Below the pieces are notes generated by a model. The model did not search any database, was not told where the DNA came from, and saw nothing but the letters and a program-made list of their open reading frames with translations. DNA of 64,000 nt. Source: Rhodococcus sovatensis (GTDB lineage: Bacteria; Actinomycetota; Actinomycetes; Mycobacteriales; Mycobacteriaceae). The DNA is taken from assembly GCF_037327425.1 (NCBI RefSeq), contig NZ_CP147846.1, forward strand, positions 3,410,001 through 3,474,000. The letters are read 5' to 3'. This document shows, piece after piece, positions 1-8,118 of the stretch. Position numbers and translations under genes: made by a program. Positions within the stretch are counted from its first letter, which is position 1, and each line of letters starts with the position of its first letter.

Positions 1-178
1 AAAAGTAGTGAAACAGCAGCCCCCGCGAAACTCCGGCCTGATCGGCGATGTCTTCGACGGATACCTGCTCCAGGGGGCGGTCCGCCAGCATTTCCGTACC
101 GAGCTCGATCAGCTGGGCACGCCGCTCTTCCGGGCTCATCCGAGTTCGCTTGATTGCTGGGTTGTTCACACTCGCCAT
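1..178 (-). CDS. TetR-family transcriptional regulator (N-terminal part only)
   Basis: The reading frame starts at an ATG at 178 with an in-frame TAA just upstream, and runs off the left edge of the window, so about 59 residues are visible. They form a TetR DNA-binding region: a basic N-terminal arm, then an helix-turn-helix containing EDIADQAGVSRGLLFHYF, the usual TetR recognition-helix signature. The C-terminal ligand-binding domain is outside the window. It is divergent from the monooxygenase operon at 248, with a near-perfect palindrome between them, so it probably represses that operon and itself. The ligand is unknown but is likely a substrate or product of the operon. Confidence 0.85.
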   Translation of the reverse strand, partial: MASVNNPAIKRTRMSPEERRAQLIELGTEMLADRPLEQVSVEDIADQAGVSRGLLFHYF

Positions 179-191
179 GCAACCAGCTTAC

Positions 192-225
192 TGAATGACA
201 GTCAATAACTATTGACTCACACTCA
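192..225. promoter_or_regulatory. Palindromic operator between tetR and the monooxygenase operon
   Basis: The core is a perfect inverted repeat, AGTCAATA (200-207) and TATTGACT (210-217), separated by AC. The symmetry extends outward to 192 and 225 with 13 of 16 positions per arm matching. A third half-site-like ACTCAATA lies at 221-228. It sits in the 69-bp gap between the divergent starts at 178 and 248, the normal place for a TetR operator. Binding by the neighbouring TetR is inferred, not shown. Confidence 0.7.
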
Positions 226-247
226 ATAAGCTCCTATTCTCGTTTTC

Positions 248-1813
248 ATGAGTCTTTCCGTAACAGATACTTCGGAGCGCGTGACGGCCCCGCGCCAGGT
301 CGACACAGTCATCATCGGCAGCGGCTTCGCCGGCCTCGGGGCAGCGATCAAGCTGACCCAGAAAGGCAAGAACAACTTCCTCGTACTCGAAAGAGGCAGC
401 GATGTCGGTGGGACGTGGCGCGACAACACGTACCCGGGCGCAGCGTGCGACGTGCCGTCTCACCTGTACTCGTACTCGTTCGCACTCAATCCGGACTGGA
501 CTCGCTCGTTCTCGACTCAGCCCGAGATTCAGAAGTACATCTCTTCTGTTGCACGAAAGTACAACGTCCTGAGCAAGCATGTCTTCAATTCCGACGTCAC
601 GTCGGTGACCTGGGACGAGAACACCCACCGCTGGAACATCATCGCAAGCACCGGTGAGTACACGGCCAAGGTCGTCGTCACCGCAGTAGGCGCACTGTGC
701 GAGCCGAACCTCCCGCCGATCAAGGGCATCGAAGGATTCGAAGGCGACGTCTTCCACTCCGCACAGTGGAACCACGACGTCTCGCTGGCAGGCAAGCGTG
801 TCGCGATCATCGGCACTGGTGCGTCGGCGATCCAGATCGTGCCTGCCATCGCGGACAAGGTGGAGCGCCTCGACGTGTACCAACGCACCGCACCGTGGAT
901 CCTCCCCCGCTTCGATCGCGAATACACCGGCATCGAGAAGTTCGCTTTCAAGCGCATTCCCGGTGTCCAGCGACTGTCTCGCACCGCTATCTACGCGGCT
1001 CGGGAAACACAGGTCGTCGGGCTGGCCAAGAAGCCCGCCCTGATGCGGATGTTCGAGGTCATCGCCAAGAAGCAGATCAGCAAGGGCATCAAGGACAAGT
1101 CGCTGCGCAAGAAGGTCACGCCGAACTTCCGCATCGGCTGCAAGCGCATGCTGATCTCGAACGCGTACTACCCCGCACTCGATCGATCCAACGTCGACCT
1201 CGTCACGGACGGGATCGTAGAGGTCAAGGCGAACTCCATCGTCTCCGCCGATGGCACCGAACGTGAGATCGACGCACTGATCGTCGCGACCGGATTCCAC
1301 GTCACGGATTCGCCTGCCTACCAGGGCATCTACGGAACAGGCGGCAAGACGCTCGCGCAGACGTTCGAGGAAGAAGGCCAGCAGGGCTACAAGGGTGCCG
1401 CGGTCGCGGGCTTCCCCAACATGTTCTTCCTCGTCGGGCCCAACACCGGCCTCGGACACACCTCGATGGTGTTCATGATCGAATCGCAGCTCAATTACGT
1501 CATCGACGCGTTGGACACGATCGAGAAGCACGGCATCGGGCAGATCGAAGTCCGCAAGGACGTGCAGGACGATTACAACGCCGACCTGCAGGATCGCATG
1601 GCGAACAGCGTCTGGATGAACGGTGGCTGCGCCAGCTGGTACCTCGACAAGCACGGGAACAACACGACGCTGTGGCCGGACTTCACGTTCCGATTCCGCG
1701 CGATCACCAGAAAATTCGACCTCGCGGCGTACCGTAGCGTCGCGGCATCCGATCTCCCAACACCAGCCGTCGGCGCCACCGCCGACAACGACATCGAGGT
1801 AGCAGCACAGTGA
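248..1813 (+). CDS. Flavin-containing Baeyer-Villiger-type monooxygenase
   Basis: This 521-residue flavoprotein should insert oxygen next to a ketone carbonyl using NADPH and O2. Residues 24-29 (GSGFAG) are the FAD Rossmann loop. Residues 54-68 hold the GGTW...YPGAACD segment typical of class B monooxygenases. Residues 164-175 match the Baeyer-Villiger fingerprint FxGxxxHxxxW, with Asn instead of the usual Pro/Asp at the last position. A second Rossmann loop (GTGASA, 189-194) binds NADPH, and a VATGFH motif follows. It overlaps the next SDR gene by 4 bp. Together with that SDR and the esterase it resembles the M. tuberculosis mymA-type set (FMO, SDR, LipR). The substrate is unknown. Confidence 0.88.
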   Translation: MSLSVTDTSERVTAPRQVDTVIIGSGFAGLGAAIKLTQKGKNNFLVLERGSDVGGTWRDNTYPGAACDVPSHLYSYSFALNPDWTRSFSTQPEIQKYISSVARKYNVLSKHVFNSDVTSVTWDENTHRWNIIASTGEYTAKVVVTAVGALCEPNLPPIKGIEGFEGDVFHSAQWNHDVSLAGKRVAIIGTGASAIQIVPAIADKVERLDVYQRTAPWILPRFDREYTGIEKFAFKRIPGVQRLSRTAIYAARETQVVGLAKKPALMRMFEVIAKKQISKGIKDKSLRKKVTPNFRIGCKRMLISNAYYPALDRSNVDLVTDGIVEVKANSIVSADGTEREIDALIVATGFHVTDSPAYQGIYGTGGKTLAQTFEEEGQQGYKGAAVAGFPNMFFLVGPNTGLGHTSMVFMIESQLNYVIDALDTIEKHGIGQIEVRKDVQDDYNADLQDRMANSVWMNGGCASWYLDKHGNNTTLWPDFTFRFRAITRKFDLAAYRSVAASDLPTPAVGATADNDIEVAAQ

Positions 1814-2649
1814 GCACAACATTCGCAGGCAAAGTTGCCGTAGTCACCGGCGCGGGATCCGGTATCGGACGCGCGCTCGCGCTCAATCTCGCCGAACGCG
1901 GCGCCAAGCTGGCACTGTCGGACGTCGACGTGAACGGTCTGGAAGAGACTGTCCGTCAGGTCGAAGCACTCGGCGCTGAGGTTGCCTCGCAGTTCCTCGA
2001 TGTGTCGCAGCGCGAGACCGTGCTCGACTACGCCGATACGGTGAGGGCGCGGTTCGGCAAGATCAATCAGATCTACAACAATGCGGGCATCGCGTACCAC
2101 GGTGACGTCGAGGCTTCGTCGTTCAAGGACATCGAGCGGATCGTCGACGTCGACTTCTGGGGAGTCGTCAACGGTACGAAGGCTTTCCTTCCGCACCTGC
2201 AGGAATCCGGTGACGGCCACATCGTCAACATCTCCAGTCTTTTCGGACTGCTGGCGATGCCGTCGCAGGCTGCCTACAACGCTGCCAAGTTCGCTGTCCG
2301 CGGCTTCAGCGAGGCACTTCGGATGGAGCTGCTGATCTCGAAAGCCCCGGTCAAGATGACCGTCGTGCATCCCGGCGGCATCAAGACCGCGATCGCGCGC
2401 AACGCCACCGTCGCCGAGAATTACGACCAGCAGTCGGTCGCCAAGTTCTTCGACGCCAAGCTCGCCAAGACAACTCCGGATCAGGCTGCCAAGACGATCC
2501 TCAAGGGCGTCGAGAAGGGCAAGGGCCGCGTGCTGATCGGCTCCGACGCCATCGCACTCGATTTGCTTCAGCGCATTACCGGATCGAAGTATCAACGCGT
2601 GATCGCGGTCGTCGCGAGCCGCGCCATGCCGCGAAAGAAGCAGTCATGA
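1810..2649 (+). CDS. Short-chain dehydrogenase/reductase
   Basis: A 279-residue classical SDR starting at a GTG that overlaps the monooxygenase stop (GTGA). The cofactor loop GAGSGIG is at 14-20, NNAG near 90-93, the catalytic Ser near 142-143 and the YxxxK pair at Tyr156/Lys160. The family oxidises alcohols or reduces ketones with NAD(P). In this operon it probably supplies the ketone to, or processes the product of, the monooxygenase. The stop overlaps the esterase start by 4 bp, so the three genes are likely translationally coupled. Confidence 0.87.
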   Translation: MSTTFAGKVAVVTGAGSGIGRALALNLAERGAKLALSDVDVNGLEETVRQVEALGAEVASQFLDVSQRETVLDYADTVRARFGKINQIYNNAGIAYHGDVEASSFKDIERIVDVDFWGVVNGTKAFLPHLQESGDGHIVNISSLFGLLAMPSQAAYNAAKFAVRGFSEALRMELLISKAPVKMTVVHPGGIKTAIARNATVAENYDQQSVAKFFDAKLAKTTPDQAAKTILKGVEKGKGRVLIGSDAIALDLLQRITGSKYQRVIAVVASRAMPRKKQS

Positions 2650-3584
2650 AATCCTTCTACCTGCCGCTTCCGCTGGTCAGAGCGGCGTTGAAACCGTTCT
2701 ACCGATTCGCGCTCGATGCGCGGCTCCCCATCACGGTTCAGCGCAGGATCCTCGACCTCGGCGCTCCGATCCAGACCATGCCGGACGGCGCTGTGGTACA
2801 GCCGTTGACATTGGCCGGACGCAGAGCGGAACGGGTCACCGTCGGTGCTACCGAACGCGACACTGCGGTGCTCTATTTGCACGGCGGCGCGTACACGATC
2901 GGATCGATGGCTACCCACCGCTCGCTCGCAGCGCATCTCGCCCGTGAATCAGCAAGCGCTGTATACGTTCTCGACTATTCCCTCGCCCCCGAGAACCCGT
3001 ACCCGACCGGCCTGAACGACGCAGTCGCTGCCTACCGCGAACTACTGAAGTCGCACGGCTACACCGCGGATCGTGTTGCAATCGCGGGCGATTCGGCAGG
3101 CGGCGGGCTCACGGTCGCCACTGCACGCCATCTCGTCGACGACGGCGTGAATCCTGCTGCACTCGGCCTGATCTCACCGTGGGTGGATCCGGCTGCACGA
3201 GACGCGCTGTTCGACCGGGATCTCGTCGTCAACACCGCATGGTCGTTCGCGGCGGCCGTGGCGTACCTCGGCGACGGCGATCCTTTGGACCAGGGGTACG
3301 CACCACTACAGGGTGATCTCACCGGCTTGCCGCCGATCGTCATGCACGTCGGGACGTCCGAGGTTCTCTATCCGCAGATCGTGGCTTTCCACGACAAGCT
3401 GCTGTTGTCGGGCGTCGAAGTCGAGTACGTCGAATACGAAAAGCTCTGGCACGTAGCGCATCTGCAGGCTTCGATCCTGCGTGAAGCCGCCCAGGCCGTG
3501 CACCACATGGGCGCCTTTCTCGGGGCACGGGTCCGGACGTCAGAGGTTGTGCTCGCCGAGCCATCGAGCAGCGACATCGCCTGA
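2646..3584 (+). CDS. Alpha/beta-hydrolase, hormone-sensitive-lipase (LipR-like) family
   Basis: A 312-residue esterase with the HSL-family oxyanion motif HGGAY (79-83) and the nucleophile elbow GDSAG (148-152, Ser150). The catalytic Asp/His lie in the C-terminal third. It is last in the monooxygenase-SDR-hydrolase operon and could hydrolyse the ester or lactone made by the monooxygenase. That role is inferred from context. Its last 45 bp overlap the 3' end of the convergent binding-protein gene, and a strong hairpin follows its stop within 7 bp. Confidence 0.85.
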   Translation: MKSFYLPLPLVRAALKPFYRFALDARLPITVQRRILDLGAPIQTMPDGAVVQPLTLAGRRAERVTVGATERDTAVLYLHGGAYTIGSMATHRSLAAHLARESASAVYVLDYSLAPENPYPTGLNDAVAAYRELLKSHGYTADRVAIAGDSAGGGLTVATARHLVDDGVNPAALGLISPWVDPAARDALFDRDLVVNTAWSFAAAVAYLGDGDPLDQGYAPLQGDLTGLPPIVMHVGTSEVLYPQIVAFHDKLLLSGVEVEYVEYEKLWHVAHLQASILREAAQAVHHMGAFLGARVRTSEVVLAEPSSSDIA

Positions 3585-4442
3585 GTTCGCACCACTGCGG
3601 ACCTCGCCGATCATCTCGGCGAGGTCCGCAGTGGTCAGCTCACCTGCAACGACACCGAGCGTCGCGAACGCAGCATCGTCGAGCGCACCGTCACGCATGA
3701 GCGGAACCACATTCTGCGCGATGATCGCCGACTCGTCGTCATCGAGGGTCGACAAGTCCGCTGCGAGTGGTCCGAACGACGACGTCCGCAGCGCCAACGC
3801 ATCGACTTCACCGGAATCCAGAGCGCTGACCGCCGATTCCGAGTCCGGGTAGACGGTGAACTCCGTGAACGAACATCCGTACACGGGCCCCAGCTGCATT
3901 CCGATCTCCATCGGTTCGATACCGGACGACTTCTCGACGATTCCGACCACGGCATCGCTGCAGCTCGGCGCGAAGTCCGACAGCGACGACACTTCCGCGA
4001 ACGGTCCGCTCGACGAGACTGCGATGGCCATCCGGTCCTCGGCGAGTGCGTAGTCCCCCACCGACAGCCCCTCGGGCAGCGACCTGTTCAGGTCGACGAA
4101 CACGTCCTCGGCTTCGGTAGCACCCGACAGCGAGTCGAACGTGTGCAGAAGATCCCCGGTGAAATCCGGTACGAGGGATATCTCGCCACCGTCGAGAGCG
4201 GCAACGTAGTCGCTGCGTTCGCCAAGACCTTCCTTCACTTCTGCCGTGACTCCGGCAGAGCGAACCGCACCGGCGTAGATGTGCGCCAGCACTGCCCCGG
4301 TGACGTTCTCACCCGCCCCGACAACGATCGTCGCGCGCTCCTGGGTGTCCGCCGCACACCCAGCCAACGTCAGCGCCACGATCGCCGCTGTGAGCACTCT
4401 CGGCGCCGACCCGACCACAGAAACTCCATTCCACCTGCTCAC
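3540..4442 (-). CDS. Lipoprotein substrate-binding protein, OpuAC/ProX-type (second copy)
   Basis: A 300-residue protein with a signal peptide and a lipobox LAGC ending at Cys29, so it is anchored to the outer face of the membrane. The body matches the glycine-betaine/choline/proline binding family, in the same group as the protein encoded at 4571. It is transcribed away from the importer operon at 4571-8035, so it is a divergent accessory receptor, perhaps widening the substrate range. Its 3' end carries the terminator hairpin and overlaps the esterase gene. Its specificity cannot be read from the sequence. Confidence 0.8.
   Translation of the reverse strand: MSRWNGVSVVGSAPRVLTAAIVALTLAGCAADTQERATIVVGAGENVTGAVLAHIYAGAVRSAGVTAEVKEGLGERSDYVAALDGGEISLVPDFTGDLLHTFDSLSGATEAEDVFVDLNRSLPEGLSVGDYALAEDRMAIAVSSSGPFAEVSSLSDFAPSCSDAVVGIVEKSSGIEPMEIGMQLGPVYGCSFTEFTVYPDSESAVSALDSGEVDALALRTSSFGPLAADLSTLDDDESAIIAQNVVPLMRDGALDDAAFATLGVVAGELTTADLAEMIGEVRSGANSGDVAARWLGEHNL
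3591..3635. terminator. Bidirectional hairpin terminator inside the end of a CDS
   Basis: A perfect 20-bp inverted repeat (3591-3610 with 3616-3635) surrounds a 5-nt loop. It lies 6 bp after the esterase stop and inside the last part of the oppositely oriented binding-protein gene, where it encodes the peptide around LAEMIGEV. No long T run follows, so termination would rest on the very stable stem. It probably separates the two convergent transcription units. Confidence 0.7.
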
Positions 4443-4488
4443 GCAGCAGGTTTACCGATTGCGCTCGCCGGGAACAAGAGCGAACGAG

Positions 4489-4516
4489 ATAGTCATCGCA
4501 CCAACCCTATGACTAT
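4489..4516. promoter_or_regulatory. Inverted repeat in the divergent promoter region of the osmoprotectant importer
   Basis: ATAGTCAT (4489-4496) and its exact reverse complement ATGACTAT (4509-4516) are separated by 12 bp. The site lies in the 128-bp gap between two divergent binding-protein genes, so a dimeric regulator bound here could control both. No regulator gene is adjacent, and the function is inferred from position. Confidence 0.45.
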
Positions 4517-4570
4517 GCTCGAAGACCTGGTTCGACCACACCCCAGCGAGCCCCGCCGGAAGGGATTCAC

Positions 4571-5518
4571 TTGAACATCACCAGATCTGCGCGAGCCGTC
4601 GTTGCACTTTCCGTCACGGCTGTCGTCATGACCGCGTGCGGCGGCAACAGTGATCCCCTGTCCTCCGGAGGCGGCGAGAGCAACAGCGATCCCAATTCGA
4701 TCGTGATCGGTTCGGCCAACTTCCCCGAATCCGAAACAGTGGCCAACATCTACGCCGAAGCCCTGCGCGCCAATGGCTTCGAGGTGAGCACCAAGCTCAA
4801 TATCGGCAGCCGCGAGGCGTACATCCCGGCAGTGCGAGACGGATCGATCGACCTGATCCCCGACTACACCGGCAATCTCCTGCAGTACCTGGACGAGTCA
4901 GCGACCGCAACATCATCCGAGGACGTTCTCGCGGCACTGCCCGACGCACTCGGCTCGGATCTGACCGTCACAGCTCAAGCCCCCGGCGAGGACAAGGATG
5001 CAGTCGTCGTGACCAGGGCAACTGCAACCGAACGCAATCTGACCACCATCGGCGACCTCGCTCCTTTCTCCGCCGACGTCACCTTCGCGGGAACGCCGGA
5101 GTTCCAGGAGCGCGTCGGCGGACTTCCCGGGCTGAAAGCCAAGTACGGACTCGACATCGCCCCCGGAAACTACGTTCCGATCTCCGACGGTGGTGGTCCT
5201 GCCACCGTCGAGGCTCTGGTGTCCGGTCAAGTTGTCGCAGCCGATATCTTCACCACCGCACCGTCGATTGCACAGAACGACCTCGTGGTGCTCGAAGATC
5301 CGGAGAACAACTTCGCCGCCCAGAACATCATTCCGGTGCTCAACACCTCCAAGCAGTCGGACAAGCTCACCCAGGTTCTCGATGCGGTCTCCGCTCAGAT
5401 CACCACCGAGGAATTGATCGCGCTCAACACGTCCGTGTCCGGTGACGCGAAGGTCGAACCCGCCGCCGCCGCAAGGGCGTGGGTGGCGGACAAGGGACTG
5501 GACCAACCGGTCAGCTGA
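4571..5518 (+). CDS. Osmoprotectant (betaine/choline/proline-type) ABC importer, binding lipoprotein
   Basis: A 315-residue lipoprotein. It starts at a TTG preceded by a GGAAGGGA ribosome site, and has a signal peptide ending in VMTAC with Cys23 as the lipidated residue. The mature part (IVIGSANFPESETVANIYAE and following) is characteristic of the OpuAC/ProX quaternary-amine receptors. It is first in a four-gene operon with an ATPase and two permeases, each overlapping the next by a few bases. The complete system should import compatible solutes under osmotic stress. The ligand is assigned only at family level. Confidence 0.85.
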   Translation: MNITRSARAVVALSVTAVVMTACGGNSDPLSSGGGESNSDPNSIVIGSANFPESETVANIYAEALRANGFEVSTKLNIGSREAYIPAVRDGSIDLIPDYTGNLLQYLDESATATSSEDVLAALPDALGSDLTVTAQAPGEDKDAVVVTRATATERNLTTIGDLAPFSADVTFAGTPEFQERVGGLPGLKAKYGLDIAPGNYVPISDGGGPATVEALVSGQVVAADIFTTAPSIAQNDLVVLEDPENNFAAQNIIPVLNTSKQSDKLTQVLDAVSAQITTEELIALNTSVSGDAKVEPAAAARAWVADKGLDQPVS

Positions 5519-6699
5519 TGATCACATTCGACGGAGTCGGCAAGACCTATCCGGATGTTCGGGGTCGTTCCGCAGGCTCTACTCCCGGCGGCACAATCGC
5601 GGTCGACAGTTTGGATCTGGTGATCGAGCCCGAATCGTTCACCGTGTTCGTCGGGCCTTCCGGGTGTGGCAAGACCACCTCGATGCGCATGATCAACCGG
5701 ATGATCACTCCCACCTCGGGAGTGATCACCGTCGACGGTCGCAACATCGCCGAGACCGACGCGGTGAAACTGCGGCGCGGAATCGGCTACGTCATTCAAA
5801 GCGCGGGGCTGCTACCTCACCGCACCGTCGTCGACAACGTCGCGACGGTGCCGGTCCTACGCGGCGAATCCAGGCGCGCCGCACGTAAAGCCGCGCTCGG
5901 CGTACTCGAAAGAGTCGGACTCGATCCGGCTTTCGCGTCGCGCTATCCGGCGCAGCTGTCGGGCGGCCAACAGCAGCGGGTCGGGGTCGCGCGTGCCCTG
6001 GCCGCGGATCCGCCGATCTTGCTGATGGACGAGCCGTTCAGCGCAGTCGATCCGGTTGTTCGTGAGGACCTACAGACCGAGATGCTTCGACTGCAGGCAG
6101 ATCTGAAGAAGACCATCGTGTTCGTCACCCACGACATCGACGAGGCCGTACGCCTCGGAGACAATATCGCGGTCTTCGGACCTCAGGGACGCCTACAGCA
6201 GTACGACAAGCCGGCGACCATACTCGCAGCTCCTGCAACATCTTTCGTTGCTTCGTTCGTCGGCCGCGATCGAGGCTATCGAGGTCTGTCGTTCCGCTCT
6301 GCCCAATCGGTCACGATGCATCCGATCGACACGGCAACTGAAAGCGAAGTTCGCGGTCTTCGGCTGGCACAGGGCCAGTGGGTTCTCGTCGTCGACTCCG
6401 AGCGTCGCCCCCTCGGCTGGATCGACGCCACCGGGGTCGAGAAGGTCCGCGACGGTCGACCTCTCGACGACAGCACCGCAGCAGGTGGCTCGCTGTTCAC
6501 CGAGGGTGGGGATCTACGTCAGGCACTCGACTCGGCCATCTCGTCTCCGTCGGGAATCGGAGTCGCCGTCGATTCCACCGGAGCCGCCGTCGGCAGCGTA
6601 GATGCTGCTGAGATCCTCGAACACCTTGCTGTGCAACGTAGATCCGAAGATGAAGAGCGCAATCGGCATCACTTCAGCAACGAGGACACCTCACAGTGA
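5518..6699 (+). CDS. Osmoprotectant ABC importer, ATP-binding subunit with CBS-like tail
   Basis: The 393-residue ATPase starts at the ATG overlapping the previous stop (ATGA). Walker A is GPSGCGKTT (46-54), the signature is LSGGQQQ (147-153) and Walker B is ILLMDEP (167-173). After residue ~240 a C-terminal extension resembles the paired CBS domains of OpuAA/ProV proteins, which sense ionic strength in that family. This supports an osmotically gated importer. The gene is sandwiched between the binding protein and the first permease. Confidence 0.88.
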   Translation: MITFDGVGKTYPDVRGRSAGSTPGGTIAVDSLDLVIEPESFTVFVGPSGCGKTTSMRMINRMITPTSGVITVDGRNIAETDAVKLRRGIGYVIQSAGLLPHRTVVDNVATVPVLRGESRRAARKAALGVLERVGLDPAFASRYPAQLSGGQQQRVGVARALAADPPILLMDEPFSAVDPVVREDLQTEMLRLQADLKKTIVFVTHDIDEAVRLGDNIAVFGPQGRLQQYDKPATILAAPATSFVASFVGRDRGYRGLSFRSAQSVTMHPIDTATESEVRGLRLAQGQWVLVVDSERRPLGWIDATGVEKVRDGRPLDDSTAAGGSLFTEGGDLRQALDSAISSPSGIGVAVDSTGAAVGSVDAAEILEHLAVQRRSEDEERNRHHFSNEDTSQ

Positions 6700-7358
6700 C
6701 GTGGCTCGTCGACAATTTCGACGTCGTCCTCGGGTACACCAAGACACACCTGTACCTGTCGCTCGTTCCGCTGCTGATCGGACTGCTCATAGCAATCCCG
6801 GTGGGCACCGTCATCCGAAACGCGCGCTGGGTCCGGAAGGTCACGATGACGGTGGCCAGCATCGCGTTCACGATCCCGTCGCTGGCTCTGTTCGTCACCA
6901 TTCCGGCTGTTGTCGGCCTTCCGGTGCTAGACCCGCTCAACGTCGTCATTGCGCTGGCGGTGTACTCGACAGCGCTGCTCATCCGGGCTGTCCCGGAGGC
7001 GCTCGATTCGGTGCCGTTCGCGGTCGTCGACTCAGCCGAGGCCATGGGGTACTCACCGCTGCGACGAGCCATTGCCGTGGAATTGCCGCTGGCGCTTCCT
7101 GTTCTGATCGCAAACATCAGGGTCGTCGCAGTCACCAACATTTCTCTCGTGTCGGTGGGATCGGTGATCGGCATCGGCGGTCTCGGCCAATTGTTCACGC
7201 AGGGTTATCAGCGTGACTACCCCGATCAGATCGTCGCCGGCATCATCTCCATCGTCTTCCTGGCCCTGGTGTTCGACGCAGGCCTGTATCTGCTCGGCCG
7301 AAAGCTGACACCGTGGACGCGCCTGGGGACGGCATCGACGAAGAAGGCGCGGGCATGA
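6696..7358 (+). CDS. Osmoprotectant ABC importer, permease 1
   Basis: A 220-residue membrane protein starting at a GTG that overlaps the ATPase stop. It has about five hydrophobic segments and the ATPase-contacting EAA-type loop around EAMGYSPLRRAIAVELP. The length and motif fit OpuAB/ProW-type permeases, which form a dimer in the cytoplasmic membrane. The partner permease follows directly with a 4-bp overlap, so a heterodimeric channel is likely. Confidence 0.86.
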   Translation: MTWLVDNFDVVLGYTKTHLYLSLVPLLIGLLIAIPVGTVIRNARWVRKVTMTVASIAFTIPSLALFVTIPAVVGLPVLDPLNVVIALAVYSTALLIRAVPEALDSVPFAVVDSAEAMGYSPLRRAIAVELPLALPVLIANIRVVAVTNISLVSVGSVIGIGGLGQLFTQGYQRDYPDQIVAGIISIVFLALVFDAGLYLLGRKLTPWTRLGTASTKKARA

Positions 7359-8035
7359 ATCTGTTCTCGGAGGCGTTCTCCTACATCGTCGACAGCGGAA
7401 ACTGGGCCGGGCCCACGGGAATCGGCGCCCGAATCATCGAGCACATCTGGTACAGCCTGCTCGCCGTCGTGCTGTCGGCCGTCATCGCGATACCGATCGG
7501 GTTACTCATCGGCCACCTGCGCAAAGGCGAGGCGGTCATCGTCGGGCTCGTGAATGCACTTCGATCGCTACCGACCCTCGGCATCCTGGTATTTCTGGTC
7601 CTCGTCATCGGCCTCGGTCTCGTGCCCCCGATCATCGCGTTGGTGCTCCTCGGTATACCGCCGCTGCTAGCCGGGACCTATTCCGGTATCGCAAACGTCG
7701 ACGACAACGTGGTCGACGCCGCGAGGGCGATGGGAATGACCGAAGTGCAGGTGCTCTTTCGCGTCGAGATCCCAAATGCGTTGCCGCTGATCATCGGCGG
7801 ACTGCGAAACACCACCCTGCAGATCATCGCCACCGCTACCGTCGCGGCGTACGTCAACCTCGGTGGACTAGGCCGCTACATCTTCGACGGTCTCGCCCTG
7901 TACGACTACGGACGTGTGCTGGTCGGGGCGATCCTCGTTGCGCTGTTGACCCTGATCATCGACGGCTTACTCGCCCTTGCGGTTTGGGCCTCGGTTCCCG
8001 GCACCGGTCGGCTCAAGCCAAAGATCAAGGTGTAG
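7355..8035 (+). CDS. Osmoprotectant ABC importer, permease 2
   Basis: A 226-residue permease starting at an ATG that overlaps the previous stop (ATGA). A longer upstream GTG frame exists but would extend far into permease 1. It has hydrophobic helices and the EAA-type loop DAARAMGMTEVQVLFRVEIP. It is the last gene of the importer operon, with a strong terminator 25 bp after the stop. Confidence 0.86.
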   Translation: MNLFSEAFSYIVDSGNWAGPTGIGARIIEHIWYSLLAVVLSAVIAIPIGLLIGHLRKGEAVIVGLVNALRSLPTLGILVFLVLVIGLGLVPPIIALVLLGIPPLLAGTYSGIANVDDNVVDAARAMGMTEVQVLFRVEIPNALPLIIGGLRNTTLQIIATATVAAYVNLGGLGRYIFDGLALYDYGRVLVGAILVALLTLIIDGLLALAVWASVPGTGRLKPKIKV

Positions 8036-8060
8036 GCGCACGTTCCTGGACGAGAAAACG

Positions 8061-8105
8061 AAACGCCCCGAACCACAGCCCGGTGAGGCTCGGTTCGGGG
8101 CGTTT
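8061..8105. terminator. Bidirectional intrinsic terminator
   Basis: A perfect 14-bp stem (8061-8074 with 8092-8105) contains CGCCCCGAACC and its complement and closes a 17-nt loop. A-rich DNA precedes it and TTTCTTTC follows, so it can work in both directions. It lies between the convergent osmoprotectant operon and malic enzyme gene. Confidence 0.85.
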
Positions 8106-8118
8106 CTTTCCCAGTGTC

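Noticed and set aside
209..1822. Long minus-strand frame opposite the monooxygenase gene
   Set aside because: It is a high-GC mirror frame with no recognisable motif, while the plus strand carries clear FAD and Baeyer-Villiger motifs.
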